Positions 1-14,086 of a DNA stretch of 30,317 nt are shown in pieces; position 1 is the stretch's first letter; each line of letters begins with the position of its first letter. The DNA lies in the NCBI GenBank assembly GCA_000708835.1, contig DF237555.1, positions 23,021-53,337 of the forward strand. Reading direction: 5' to 3'. The position numbers and the translations under genes are program-made. The notes under the pieces were generated by a model, which was not told where the DNA came from, ran no database searches, and saw only the letters and a program-made list of their open reading frames with translations. The DNA is from Klebsormidium nitens. Taxonomy: Eukaryota > Streptophyta > Klebsormidiophyceae > Klebsormidiales > Klebsormidiaceae.

Positions 1-369
1 CTTGAATGCCATACTTCTACCTTAACTTCTCAGATTCTCAATTGTTTCAAGGTATTAAAGCACCCGGGGGAACGGGTGGGGTTAGTCTGATGGTTTACTG
101 TAACAGGGTGGGTGGCAGGTGCGGCCGGAGCGTTAAGGATTGGGTTAGTTTTGGTTGAGCTGCCCGGGGCTTTGCATATTGGTACACGGTACATGCATTC
201 TATGAAGAGTGTCTGCCAGGCAAGTTGTACCTTTTGGAAGGGCGGGTACCGCCGGGTAGGGTTGGTAAAGGAGGTTTAAGAGTGGGTGCGGCTGCGGAGC
301 GCATTATGTTTTGGGTTAAGGGTTTGGTTGTGGTGCCCGGGGGCTTCTTGTCGAACAGTCTGCTGTTTC

Positions 370-403
370 GTCTGCTTGTACGTGAAGTCTGCTTGTACGT
401 GAA
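370..403. repeat. Perfect 17-bp tandem duplication
   Basis: Two exact adjacent copies of a 17-base unit (GTCTGCTTGTACGTGAA) lie at 370-386 and 387-403. This is seen directly. The unit contains GTAC, and the lack of divergence suggests a recent duplication. No function can be assigned. Confidence 0.95.
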
Positions 404-464
404 CCGATCATATCTGAAACCAAGTATCGGACGATCCTTCTTCTAAGAGAAACCCTGTAGGCTA

Positions 465-491
465 GGACTCCTACGGACTCCTACGGACTCC
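465..491. repeat. Short tandem repeat, 10-bp unit, 2.7 copies
   Basis: The unit GGACTCCTAC occurs at 465-474 and 475-484, followed by a partial copy (GGACTCC) at 485-491. The copies are exact. The repeat lies upstream of CDC48 and outside any supported exon. Confidence 0.9.
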
Positions 492-1096
492 CGACCGTGA
501 GATCCGTTTACCCCGCACCGTCGATGATGGTCAGTTACGCGGCCCTTCCAGAGCGTTCGGACGATTGTTCGGAACTTCGGGGTCCGAATCGAAGACCAAA
601 TTTCTTACCGTACTAAAGTTGGCCGGGGCCGGGGAGTCGGGACTCGAGAGTCGTCGAGACGGCCAGTATCTCGGTATCCTACCTAGGTAGTACCTACTTA
701 CCGGCAGTGGGGCTGCCGAACTGAGCGCAAGGCAGGTGCTCATGAGAGCCGGGGCACCGACTCCCGAGCACTGTACAAAAGTGTCCGACGCGACTTGTGC
801 AGGGCTGCTTGACCCGAGTGACGTTGAACCGCCTAGTCTAGTGTCCGTAGCTTCGGGTTGCGCCTAGTCCCAGGCTGAGGTTGGATCGAACGTGAAGGCG
901 TTGATCGCCAGGGAGGGCTGAGGAACGGTGATAGCACTCGACAAGCAGGTATTACCATCAGATCATAGAGGGGCGCATCAGTCGTCGTTCGAGCTCCGCC
1001 TGCAAAGTAAACGCCTGCAAAGTGTTGTTAATCTTTGGTCCGAAAGCAATTGTTGGTCAAGAACGCAGCTGCGCAGGAAAAGTTTTTGCATTGAAA

Positions 1097-5786
<4,690 letters not shown>

Positions 5787-7513
5787 AGGGGAGAAGCGGC
5801 GCAGCGTAGAGCAGGGAAGACGGAGCGCACCAAAGGGCGCCAGTCAGTGCCACGGGCTAGTCAAGAGTCAAGATGAGAGCTGAAGCCGCAAGTCAAGGAG
5901 GCCATCCTCCAAGGAGCAGTTCTCAGACGGTTCGGAGCATCCCAATGATTGTATTCTTGTTTCTATTGTACACAGTTCCTTTTTAATGCTCCAAGTCACT
6001 TCGACCAACACGTTTGATTCACGATGTTGACTGGTTACGGTGCTCTTCTCTACAGCTAAGCTTGCAAGGAATTTCAATGACTTAACCCAAGTCACTAACT
6101 ACAGCGTGAGCTAGCTATGGTGCTCTAGCATTTTTCATGGGTTGAGCAATTTGATTTCCGTTGCACCAAAGAAGCTTGCTGACTGCATTTGGATGCGTGG
6201 CCACTGAACCTAACTTAGTAAGCGAATTGACAACCGGACCAGGTCGAAATCATGCAAGTGCCCAACCTAGATGAGTTTCGATTCAAGTCTGGAGGTGTTG
6301 CTATACCATGTCTATAGTACTAAGGTTACAATATTCCTCTCACTGTGGTAGAATATGTCTACGCTGCCTACGTGATGATCGTACGGTTCAATCGCATGCA
6401 TATACGGGCAGCTGCGCGGCGGCGCAATTGCGACTGAGCCTGATCGATATCCAGCCTATAGCTGCATATGACTCACATGGTGATGTGCCGCCCAATCATG
6501 CTGGATTAGTTCTAGCTAGTGTTGCCAAGTCACGTCCGCGTCGGCTGCATGACGCTGACCTACACGTTTGTATATATAGTATACCTAGCGAAGCTTTCTA
6601 ATCTGATCCCATGTCCGATCACGCATGCTGCCATATTGACTTTATAGGGCAGGGTCACTATGGCTTGCCATGCCATGGCGCATGCAAAGCATGTAATCTC
6701 ATTCAATACAAATGGCAGAGCCGGAAGCATTCTTACCACTTGCGGTCCCCGACATAGCAAGAATGAACTTACACGCTCAAGCCTTCTTGTCGGATGCAGC
6801 TATAGTTCCAAGCCTCTATATCATTGCTTATATATAATGCAACGGCTAGATTTCACGGTCCACCTAAGTTCTAGTAGAACTGACCCTGCCCAAGGTGTAA
6901 TCTTGGAACTCAAGCTATATATGCAATATGTCGCCCGTGCAATGCACGGTTACGCGATTTCATGGGCTGTGACCATTGGAGGGGCGCCGGCGCTTCCGCA
7001 GCTGGCCGCCGGTTGCAGGAATGGGCACTGTTTGATCGACAGCACGTGCATTATGAGGCCGCCCAAACGGAAACTCTGCATGATATAATATGAAAAGCGC
7101 GGCGGTTCATAAGCCCATGTAGCTATATAGCCGGTACGAAACTTCATGTATGTGAAGCTAGTAACGAAGTATATATAACGCGATCGTGTAGTATTTACTT
7201 TAGCCAAGCACGCGCGGCGAGCCATAATGTAAAGTGGTTCCATCTATGCAAATCATGCCAACGTGCAGTGGGGCAACGGCGAGCCGCACAAAGCACATGT
7301 CGCGCCGCCACGTTTGGGAGCGAGATCGGGCACGCATCTAACTGCATCTGGGACGAGGGACAGGGAGCGGCTGATCGTGGCGCCGGGCAGGCATGTGCCA
7401 GTCTGTCTCCACAGCTCAGGCTTGCAGCCGCGCGGCTTCATTGGTAACAGCGTCCCGGTGTAAACCTCCTCGAAAATGCATCTACTGCGAAGAGCGGCTT
7501 CAGTTTCGGTCGT
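5787..7513. other. Convergent intergenic interval, palindrome-rich
   Basis: This is the tail-to-tail space between CDC48 and the CFAP157-like gene. About 5787-6100 is probably the CDC48 3' UTR, although no TGTAA is seen there. From about 6100 the sequence is AT-richer and crowded with short self-complementary words such as CATGCA (6395-6400, 6681-6686), GATCGATATC, CTATATAG and TATATATAA. Open frames in the interval are short and show no family resemblance. No tRNA or transposon ends were recognised. Confidence 0.6.
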
Positions 7514-10500
7514 TCACGTGTCTTTGAGTCTGCTGCCGCCTATCCTCGGTGCTCTCGGGCCGTTCGCCCGGCCTGGCCCCGCCAGTCTGCCGCCGCCCTT
7601 AAGACTGCTCCGGTCCCGTTCTGCCCCCGGCGGCGACCGCCCCATGGCCCCGACGCCGCACTGTGGCTGCGACGCCATCTCGGGCGGCGGCGGCGGCTTC
7701 GTCCCGGGGCCATGGGGAGACACGGCGTCGCCTTTGACGGGGGAGAGCGGCGCGGACAGCGCCAACAGCTCCGAGATGGAGGGGTCACTTTGTAGGGTCG
7801 CAATGGGGGATCCCAGCCCGGCAAATCGCGCGGAGGCGAAGGAGTATTGCACGGCGGGGGCCAGGCTGGCCGCACCACGCTTGACGGCCTGGTACGCGGC
7901 CAGCTTGCGGAAGAGGTACCTGCGCAGCGGGCGACCGCGCGTCAGCCGCGACACGCGCACAGGATCCACTCCGCCAGGGCCGGCCCCTACGAGCTGGCAG
8001 CGGCGTCACCGAAAGGCCTGCGATGTCGGAGCGGTATACCTTGGCAAGCTCGCTAAATCGTCCAAGCAGAGAGCGTCGAGAGGAGGAGCAGACGCGGCCG
8101 GTCAGCGGTGCTCCAGTTTGAGGCTGTTGTCACGTGGCGGTCTCTGCCGCGCCTTACTCGAGCGCGTGCTGCCGCTGGTGCGGCGCCAGCTCGTCGAGGC
8201 CCCCTTGCACCACCGCGGGGCCCGTGCTGTCGGGGCCGCCTGCCGGGGGCGCCGTCACCGCCACGATCTGCTCGCGCACATCCGCGAGGCACGCACGCAA
8301 AAAATGCAGCGCCTCGTCCTCGTGCGCAGCGGCCGCCGCCAGCTCCGCCGCCTGCGCCTCCGCCACACCGCGCAGCCGCGCCGCGTCCTGCACAGCCAGA
8401 TGCGGGACGAGTTAGGGCACCGGCTGTGCAATCCCGTAACAATCTGTGGTTGACAATCTGGCCACGGATGAAGCACAGTCCAGAGCGGGGAGCAGCCTCC
8501 CAGGTATCCCCGGCCCCTCCTCCCGCCGTGTCGCGCTTGCCGCGGTTGCCCGGGCTCACCTGCTGCGCTGCGGCGAGCTGGTCCTCCAGGGCGTTGCGGT
8601 GGGCCGCCAGGGCCCGCGCCTGCGCGCGCAGGTCGGCACACTCCTGGTCAACCTCGCGGTGCGCCTCGTGCTGCCCCGCCACGCGCGCTGTGAGCAGGGC
8701 CACCGCCTTAGCGGACAGGCACTGCTTGCGCGCCACCTCCGCCGCGAGCTGGCACCGCGCCGACAGAGAAAGGCACACGTCAGGCAGGGGTCCCAGGACA
8801 GCGTCGTTTGGGCACGCTCGAGCCGGGGCGGCAGCAGAGGGCCCGCTCTGAAGCAAGCTGCAGGGGGCGGAGGGGGCAGAGGGGGCGCACCGTGTTGGAG
8901 AGGTCGAGGTCGCGCTTGAGCGCGGCATTTTCGGCGGCCAGCTTCTCGCTCTGCTGCAGCAGCTTCTCCGCGCGCTTGGCCGTGTAGCGCAGCTCCGTGG
9001 CCAGGGCCTCGTTCTCCGCAATAGTCGCGCGGGTCGCCTGCGCAGGATGCCACGCCGCATGCTCAGCAGCGGCACTGCAGATCACGGCCGAGTGCCAGCT
9101 CAGCGAAGGTGCTCCACGAGGCTAGCAGCAGAGGGTGCCCCCCGGAGGCCTGCATGCTGCAGCTTGCTCAAGGAGGAGTCCTAACGCCGGTAGGCGGGGC
9201 GACCGCTCCTCTGAACTCAATCAGCTTGACAACAAACCCCTCCGTCAAACACTGGCATTCAGCAGAGGCTGGAGGCATGTCTGGACAAGCACCAAGGGCC
9301 CGCTCCCCCGCTGCCTGCCGGCGCTGTGCAGGGTGCGCGGCGCTGTCCCGCTGGCGGCGCGGGCTCACTGTGTCCAGCTGGCTCTCGGTGAGGGCCATCA
9401 TGGCCGCCTTGGCCTCCTTGAGCTTGGCCGCCGCCTCCTTGCGCAGTGCATCCTTGTCCTGCACCGCAGCACCAGCCGCAGGGGCACACGTGAGCAGGGC
9501 ACCCGGGCGCAGCATGCAAGCGGTGAGGGGAATACTCACGCAGTGCACTCGAGTGGAAGGGCTGCAAGGAGATCAAGGGCAGGCATGCGCACTTGCGAGG
9601 TCAGGGAGGCTCCCTTCTCATCAAAGCTAAGGAACTGACGTGCTTCCAAAGTCTTTGGTCAGCAAACAAAGACGCGCACCGAGACACTGCCTTCCAGTTA
9701 AACTCGAAACGCATTAACTCAATGTGCCCAGAAGTCTCGCATGTTCCCCCCAGTCGGCTCCTTGGTTCCCCTGACGCCTGACCTGCACGGTGTGCCGCTC
9801 CAGGCTGCACAGCGCGTCCTCGTGCTCCTTGTGTTGCCGCACCAGCTCCGCGCGCGCCGCTGCCAACTGCTCGTCCAGGTGGCCCTTGCGCTCCGCAAAG
9901 TCGCGCACCTCCTGCACACACGCGCAATGCCACCACCCGGCTCACCCCACCACCCTCCGCACTCTCTGGTGATGCAGGCCTAGTACACCGAGAAGAAACA
10001 TGTGCGCGCGCGGGTATGCCTTGCCTCCGCGCTCACCCGCAGCTGCCTCTCGGCATCCTCGGTGCGGGTCGTCAGGTCTGCAATGTGCTGCTTGGCGGTG
10101 GTGCGCTCCTCCGCTAGCTCACGCTCCAGCGCCCCCCGAGTGCGCTCCGCATCCCGCAGCGCCTCCGCCAGCTGGCGCTCGAGCGCCGCCACTGCTGCTG
10201 TCTTGGCCGCCACCTCCGCTGTCAGCACCTCGCTGCACCACCAAGGTACAACATGGGGGGCTGCAGTTAGATGGGCCTGGCGAGTACACACAGGGGAGAC
10301 AGGAGGATGGGGACTGCGCGCTGGGCTGCCCCAGTGGCGTCCCCTTTGCCAAAGTGCCAGCATCAGTCGGGCTTGCGGATGGGCCCCACTGTCCTCCTCG
10401 GCCCTAGCCAGGCAGGCATCAGCTGGCACTGCAGTGGCCGGAGGCCCAGCGCAGCTGTCAGTGCCGGCTCCATGTGCGGGGCCTCGCGCTGCTGCTGGCG

Positions 10501-10805
10501 CTGCAGTCTACTGAGGTGGTAGGTTCCCACCTGATGTCGTGGAGCGAGCTCCGCGCCTCCGTCACCTCCTCGGTCAGCTTCTCGTTCTCCGCTGTCAGCA
10601 GCCGGCACCGCTCACTCAGCGCGGTCAGCCGCTCCTTGGCCTGCGCCGACAGCAGGCGCCGCTTCAATCGGCTGTCCGGGTCGCCCTCGCTCTCTGCATC
10701 CCCGTCGTCCTCCAGCGCCCCTTCCCCTTCTGCCTCCTCCTCCTCCTCCCCCACCTCCTCCTTCTCGTCGTCGCTCGTCTCCGCCACGTCCTGCTTGGGA
10801 CCCAT
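7514..10805 (-). CDS. CFAP157: CFAP157-like ciliary coiled-coil protein, eight exons
   Basis: Reading down the minus strand, exons are 10805-10531, 10232-10037, 9911-9783, 9458-9369, 9037-8891, 8748-8560, 8387-8158 and 7919-7514. All have GT-AG borders with closing phases, giving about 553 residues. The first about 45 residues are acidic (runs of D/E), followed by almost continuous coiled coil from about residue 46 to 400. The block around LERHTVQ/DKDALRKEAAAKLKEAK, then TRATIAENEAL, LLQQSEKL and VARKQCLSAKAVALLTARV, resembles from memory the central region of animal CFAP157 (C9orf117, about 520 residues), an axoneme and basal-body associated protein. BBOF1-type coiled coils are a weaker alternative. 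The exon 7-8 junction (donor GTAAGG at 8157-8152) is a choice: reading through would stop at TAA three bases later. Splicing keeps the frame and adds a Ser/Pro-rich tail. The protein probably acts in cilia; this is inferred from family only. Confidence 0.7.
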
Positions 10806-11443
10806 CCTGCAGCCGACCGTGCCCCGCCAGGAGCCGGACCAGAAGCAGGGAGGGGCCGACGGCGAAGAGCGGAGCCAAGGGAACGGCCTTGGCCCTGGGC
10901 TGTAGTGTGCGCAGAAATCGCAATGCTGTGGCCAACAAGCGCGTACTTTTAGTCGTAGGCAGTAGTACTACTTGGCACTTGATTGATGCAGATGCTGCCA
11001 GGGATCTGGTTACAATGAGGCATGGCATGGTCATTGGTGAGGCGCCCAATCTCGCATGTTTAGCGCGCCAGCACTGGCCCGGCCGCCAGACTCCAGAACT
11101 GGAAACGCTCCGACTCACACTGACCGAATGCTCCAAGCCGGCGGGCGGCCCGGTGTCCCAAGAGAACACTCTTGTTTGCGCGCGTATGGCTTTATCGAGG
11201 GCTCAAAATAGGCTCCTTAAATTTGAACGGTCGATCAAGCCAGTTTGCATGTTATCGCAGAGTCGGTCGCACAGGTTCAAGTTGCTACATTCGGTATGTA
11301 CTATTCTCGTGAGCATTTCCGTTTGGGGCCCTTTTCGCGGCCGCTAGGACTGCTGCCGCCGCCCTGAGCATCCAACATTGATGCTGTGTTTGACTAGCTG
11401 GGTAAGCCAGTGCTCGTTGCGACTTCCCAGGAGCGAGCGCTCA

Positions 11444-11450
<7 letters not shown>

Positions 11451-11480
<30 letters not shown>
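11451..11480. repeat. (GA)15 microsatellite
   Basis: Thirty bases of uninterrupted GA lie about 190 bases left of the N gap. A complementary (CT)8 run lies just right of the gap, so the two are in inverted orientation. Confidence 0.97.
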
Positions 11481-11482
<2 letters not shown>

Positions 11483-11673
11483 CGACAGCATTTGAGCAGA
11501 GTGGTCAACATGGCAAGGCAATGCCATCCTCAGAGATGTCACTGAGGCAAGCCGGCGACGCAGCGATCCCTTTGAGTCAGTGCCAAGTGTCCTGCAATCC
11601 GTGTCACCTTCTTGCACTTCCAAGAAGAGAGACATAATTACAAAATATGAAACACAGTCGACATAAGTAGCTT

Positions 11674-12338
11674 NNNNNNNNNNNNNNNNNNNNNNNNNNN
11701 NNNNNNNNNNNNNNNNNNNNNNNNNNNNNNNNNNNNNNNNNNNNNNNNNNNNNNNNNNNNNNNNNNNNNNNNNNNNNNNNNNNNNNNNNNNNNNNNNNNN
11801 NNNNNNNNNNNNNNNNNNNNNNNNNNNNNNNNNNNNNNNNNNNNNNNNNNNNNNNNNNNNNNNNNNNNNNNNNNNNNNNNNNNNNNNNNNNNNNNNNNNN
11901 NNNNNNNNNNNNNNNNNNNNNNNNNNNNNNNNNNNNNNNNNNNNNNNNNNNNNNNNNNNNNNNNNNNNNNNNNNNNNNNNNNNNNNNNNNNNNNNNNNNN
12001 NNNNNNNNNNNNNNNNNNNNNNNNNNNNNNNNNNNNNNNNNNNNNNNNNNNNNNNNNNNNNNNNNNNNNNNNNNNNNNNNNNNNNNNNNNNNNNNNNNNN
12101 NNNNNNNNNNNNNNNNNNNNNNNNNNNNNNNNNNNNNNNNNNNNNNNNNNNNNNNNNNNNNNNNNNNNNNNNNNNNNNNNNNNNNNNNNNNNNNNNNNNN
12201 NNNNNNNNNNNNNNNNNNNNNNNNNNNNNNNNNNNNNNNNNNNNNNNNNNNNNNNNNNNNNNNNNNNNNNNNNNNNNNNNNNNNNNNNNNNNNNNNNNNN
12301 NNNNNNNNNNNNNNNNNNNNNNNNNNNNNNNNNNNNNN
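11674..12338. other. Assembly gap (665 N), probably spurious
   Basis: The run of Ns is bounded on the left by ACATAAGTAGCTT (11661-11673) and on the right by the same 13 bases (12339-12351). Identical contig ends usually mean that the contigs overlap and the scaffolder did not merge them. The true sequence may therefore have no gap, or only a short collapsed repeat. Confidence 0.9.
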
Positions 12339-12373
12339 ACATAAGTAGCTTCCAATGGTGACGAAACAGACAG

Positions 12374-12390
12374 CTCTCTCTCTCTCTCTC
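12374..12390. repeat. (CT)8 microsatellite
   Basis: Seventeen bases of CT repeat lie 44 bases upstream of the ATG of the MGCGAS protein, so it is probably in that gene's 5' UTR or promoter. CT-rich tracts are common near transcription starts, but no role can be shown here. Confidence 0.9.
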
Positions 12391-12433
12391 ACAGCCACTA
12401 GACGAACGCAGCCGCTCTTTTTGGGCGGTCACC

Positions 12434-14086
12434 ATGGGCTGTGGTGCCTCTGCTGCGAGGGCCGCCGTCTCCCCCCACGCTGTCGCCAGCTCGCTGGCTC
12501 CCCCCAGTACAGACACCAACAAGGAGCCTTCAGAAGCCCAGGCCGGAGTGGGAGGGCCTGCCGCGGTGGCAGCAGAGCCGGACGAGCTGGAAGGGCTGCT
12601 GGCAGCGCTGGAGGAGCACGCGGACAGCAAGAGCCGCCGCACGGGGACGCCGGCCACGCAGCCGCAGGATGCCGGTGGGCAGCGCCCGGAAGGAGCGCTC
12701 CGCAACGGGGACCTGGAGCAGCTGCTGAGCGAGCTGCAAGAGGAGACAGAAGAGGACTGCGCCCGCACGAGCAGCAAGCCCACTGCGCTTGCAGCTCTGG
12801 CTGCGCCTCTGGCCGCGCTGACCCCGCCCGGGCCCGCCCCTGCGCGGCAGCTTGCCCCGCTCAAGGTCACCGGCCGCGCACCCATTGCCTCACGCCTGGC
12901 ACCCGCGCCAGCTGTGCAGCTGCCACAGGGGTCTCCTGCTGCTGGGAGGGCGGGTGTGTCCCCCACAAGTCCCGGGGCCATGCGCGGCAGCACATGGGCA
13001 GGCAGCTGGGTGGCAGAGCTAGAGCCCCCCGACTCGGTCACGCTCTTGAGCATTGACCACCGCGGAGGGAGGGGCAGCGCAAGCCGTGCGTCCAGCCTGG
13101 GGTCGCCCTCTACCGCATCCACGACCTACATCACATTTGACTTGCTGCCGGACGGAGACCGCACGAGTGCGGAGGGGGAGGGGGAGGGGGAGGGGAGCCT
13201 GGGCCGGGGCAGCGCAGCAGGGGCCGGGGCCGGAGGCGCAGGGCTTGCGGGGGGCAGGGAGGAGCCCCTGCGGAGGAGCGGTGCACAGAGCGCCAGGGAC
13301 GGGCTAGAGCAAAAAGCAGCGGAAGTGGACGAGCTGCTGCGCGATGTTTTCGAGGACCACGCAGGGCCCCAGCCCAGACCCAGGGCGGGAGCGGGGGCGG
13401 CCCCTGCAGCCGTGGTGGGGGTCAAGGGACAAGAGGGACTAGTAGGGGGGGAAAAGCTGAGAGGAATTGACGAGAGCGATGGTCATGGCAAGCTGCAGCC
13501 CAGGACAGAGAGACCAGGCAGCAACACTGACGAGGCAGGGCGGCGCTGGGAGGGGACGCTGGCCAGCCGCAAGCTGGCAGCAGATGCTGGAGCGGAGGGA
13601 CCGCCCACAACAGGGTGGCAGTCTGGCAAGTCGGGGGAGGTGGCGGCGACCATCTCTAACCGAACGAGCTCGCTTAAACATCTCGAGGAGAAACGTGTTG
13701 ATGGGTCTGGTCATGATGTGACTAATGGAGAGTTACCCGGGATTTGGCAGCGCAGAGAGGCAGGTGAGGAAGAGGGCCGGCGAGAGGATGGCGCCAACAT
13801 CCTGGACCTGGACGACCTGGAGGACATCGCACGGGACGAGGACATAGAGGGGGAAGCATCACAATGGGGGGCGGGGATGATGCCGGGAAAGAGGTCGGAT
13901 GGCAACGGTGGACACCTCGAGTATAACAACCTGCACTTCGAAGAAGACGAGAGATCAGACACTCAAAGTGGTGACAACGTGGAGCGGTGGTCTTGCCGGG
14001 GGCGGCGCTCGTCCAGCAACGTTGAGCCGGCCAGCACGGAGTACGTGCTGGAGGTGGACACGCTGGAGCTGGAGGAGGATGCATGA
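12434..14086 (+). CDS. Acidic low-complexity protein with N-terminal MGCGAS acylation motif
   Basis: One uninterrupted exon encodes 550 residues. The ATG sits in a good context (GTCACCATGG). The N-terminus MGCGASAA fits N-myristoylation at Gly2 (Ser at position 6) with possible palmitoylation at Cys3, which would anchor the protein to a membrane. The rest is rich in A, G, E, S and P and looks disordered. It includes an EGEGEGEG run (residues about 247-254) and acidic helices such as ILDLDDLEDIARDEDIEGE (residues about 456-474). The C-terminus is EYVLEVDTLELEEDA. No catalytic domain or known family was recognised. It is the only intronless gene in the window and is head-to-head with the CFAP157-like gene. 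Acylated proteins of this type are often found on ciliary or plasma membranes, but that role is only an inference. The long frame, codon bias like its neighbours and clean start support a real gene. Confidence 0.75.
   Translation: MGCGASAARAAVSPHAVASSLAPPSTDTNKEPSEAQAGVGGPAAVAAEPDELEGLLAALEEHADSKSRRTGTPATQPQDAGGQRPEGALRNGDLEQLLSELQEETEEDCARTSSKPTALAALAAPLAALTPPGPAPARQLAPLKVTGRAPIASRLAPAPAVQLPQGSPAAGRAGVSPTSPGAMRGSTWAGSWVAELEPPDSVTLLSIDHRGGRGSASRASSLGSPSTASTTYITFDLLPDGDRTSAEGEGEGEGSLGRGSAAGAGAGGAGLAGGREEPLRRSGAQSARDGLEQKAAEVDELLRDVFEDHAGPQPRPRAGAGAAPAAVVGVKGQEGLVGGEKLRGIDESDGHGKLQPRTERPGSNTDEAGRRWEGTLASRKLAADAGAEGPPTTGWQSGKSGEVAATISNRTSSLKHLEEKRVDGSGHDVTNGELPGIWQRREAGEEEGRREDGANILDLDDLEDIARDEDIEGEASQWGAGMMPGKRSDGNGGHLEYNNLHFEEDERSDTQSGDNVERWSCRGRRSSSNVEPASTEYVLEVDTLELEEDA
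13172..13195 (+). repeat. In-frame (GAGGGG)4 repeat
   Basis: Four exact hexamers encode EGEGEGEG inside the MGCGAS protein. The repeat is in frame, so length changes would add or remove Glu-Gly pairs without breaking the gene. Confidence 0.9.

Larger units (their letters stand above)
1..1096. other. Non-coding sequence upstream of CDC48
   Basis: No supportable gene is visible here. About 61-360 has a G/T-rich top strand with irregular GGGTTAG-like and GGTTAAGGG-like words. Positions 370-403 and 465-491 hold short tandem duplications, and 680-689 is a perfect 10-base palindrome (TACCTAGGTA). The last few hundred bases probably contain the CDC48 promoter and 5' UTR, but no TATA box or other core element can be assigned with confidence. 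The short open frames in the interval lack family resemblance. Confidence 0.6.
10806..12433. other. Head-to-head interval (shared promoter region) with assembly gap
   Basis: This interval separates the start codons of the CFAP157-like gene (minus) and the MGCGAS protein (plus). Without the 665 Ns it is about 960 bases. It contains an inverted CCAAT pair (ATTGG 11033-11037, CCAAT 11046-11050), a (GA)15 run and a (CT)8 run. Large open frames that cross the Ns are artefacts. No other gene is supported here. Confidence 0.6.

Noticed and set aside
540-910. Possible rRNA or tRNA fragment
   Set aside because: Phrases such as GGGGTCCGAATCGAAG resemble a T-loop, but no acceptor or anticodon stem could be folded around it and no rRNA core sequence was recognised.
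6100-7250. Possible autonomous transposon in the AT-rich island
   Set aside because: No transposase or reverse-transcriptase frame and no terminal repeats were found. The palindromic words are spread evenly rather than at ends.
7476-8453. 325-codon plus-strand open frame
   Set aside because: It is antisense to the last two exons of the CFAP157-like gene. Its sequence is Arg/Pro/Ala-rich without family resemblance.
11441-13122. Long minus-strand open frames of 264-494 codons
   Set aside because: They run through the 665 Ns, which simply contain no stop codons. The real parts are simple repeats and the shadow of the plus-strand MGCGAS gene.
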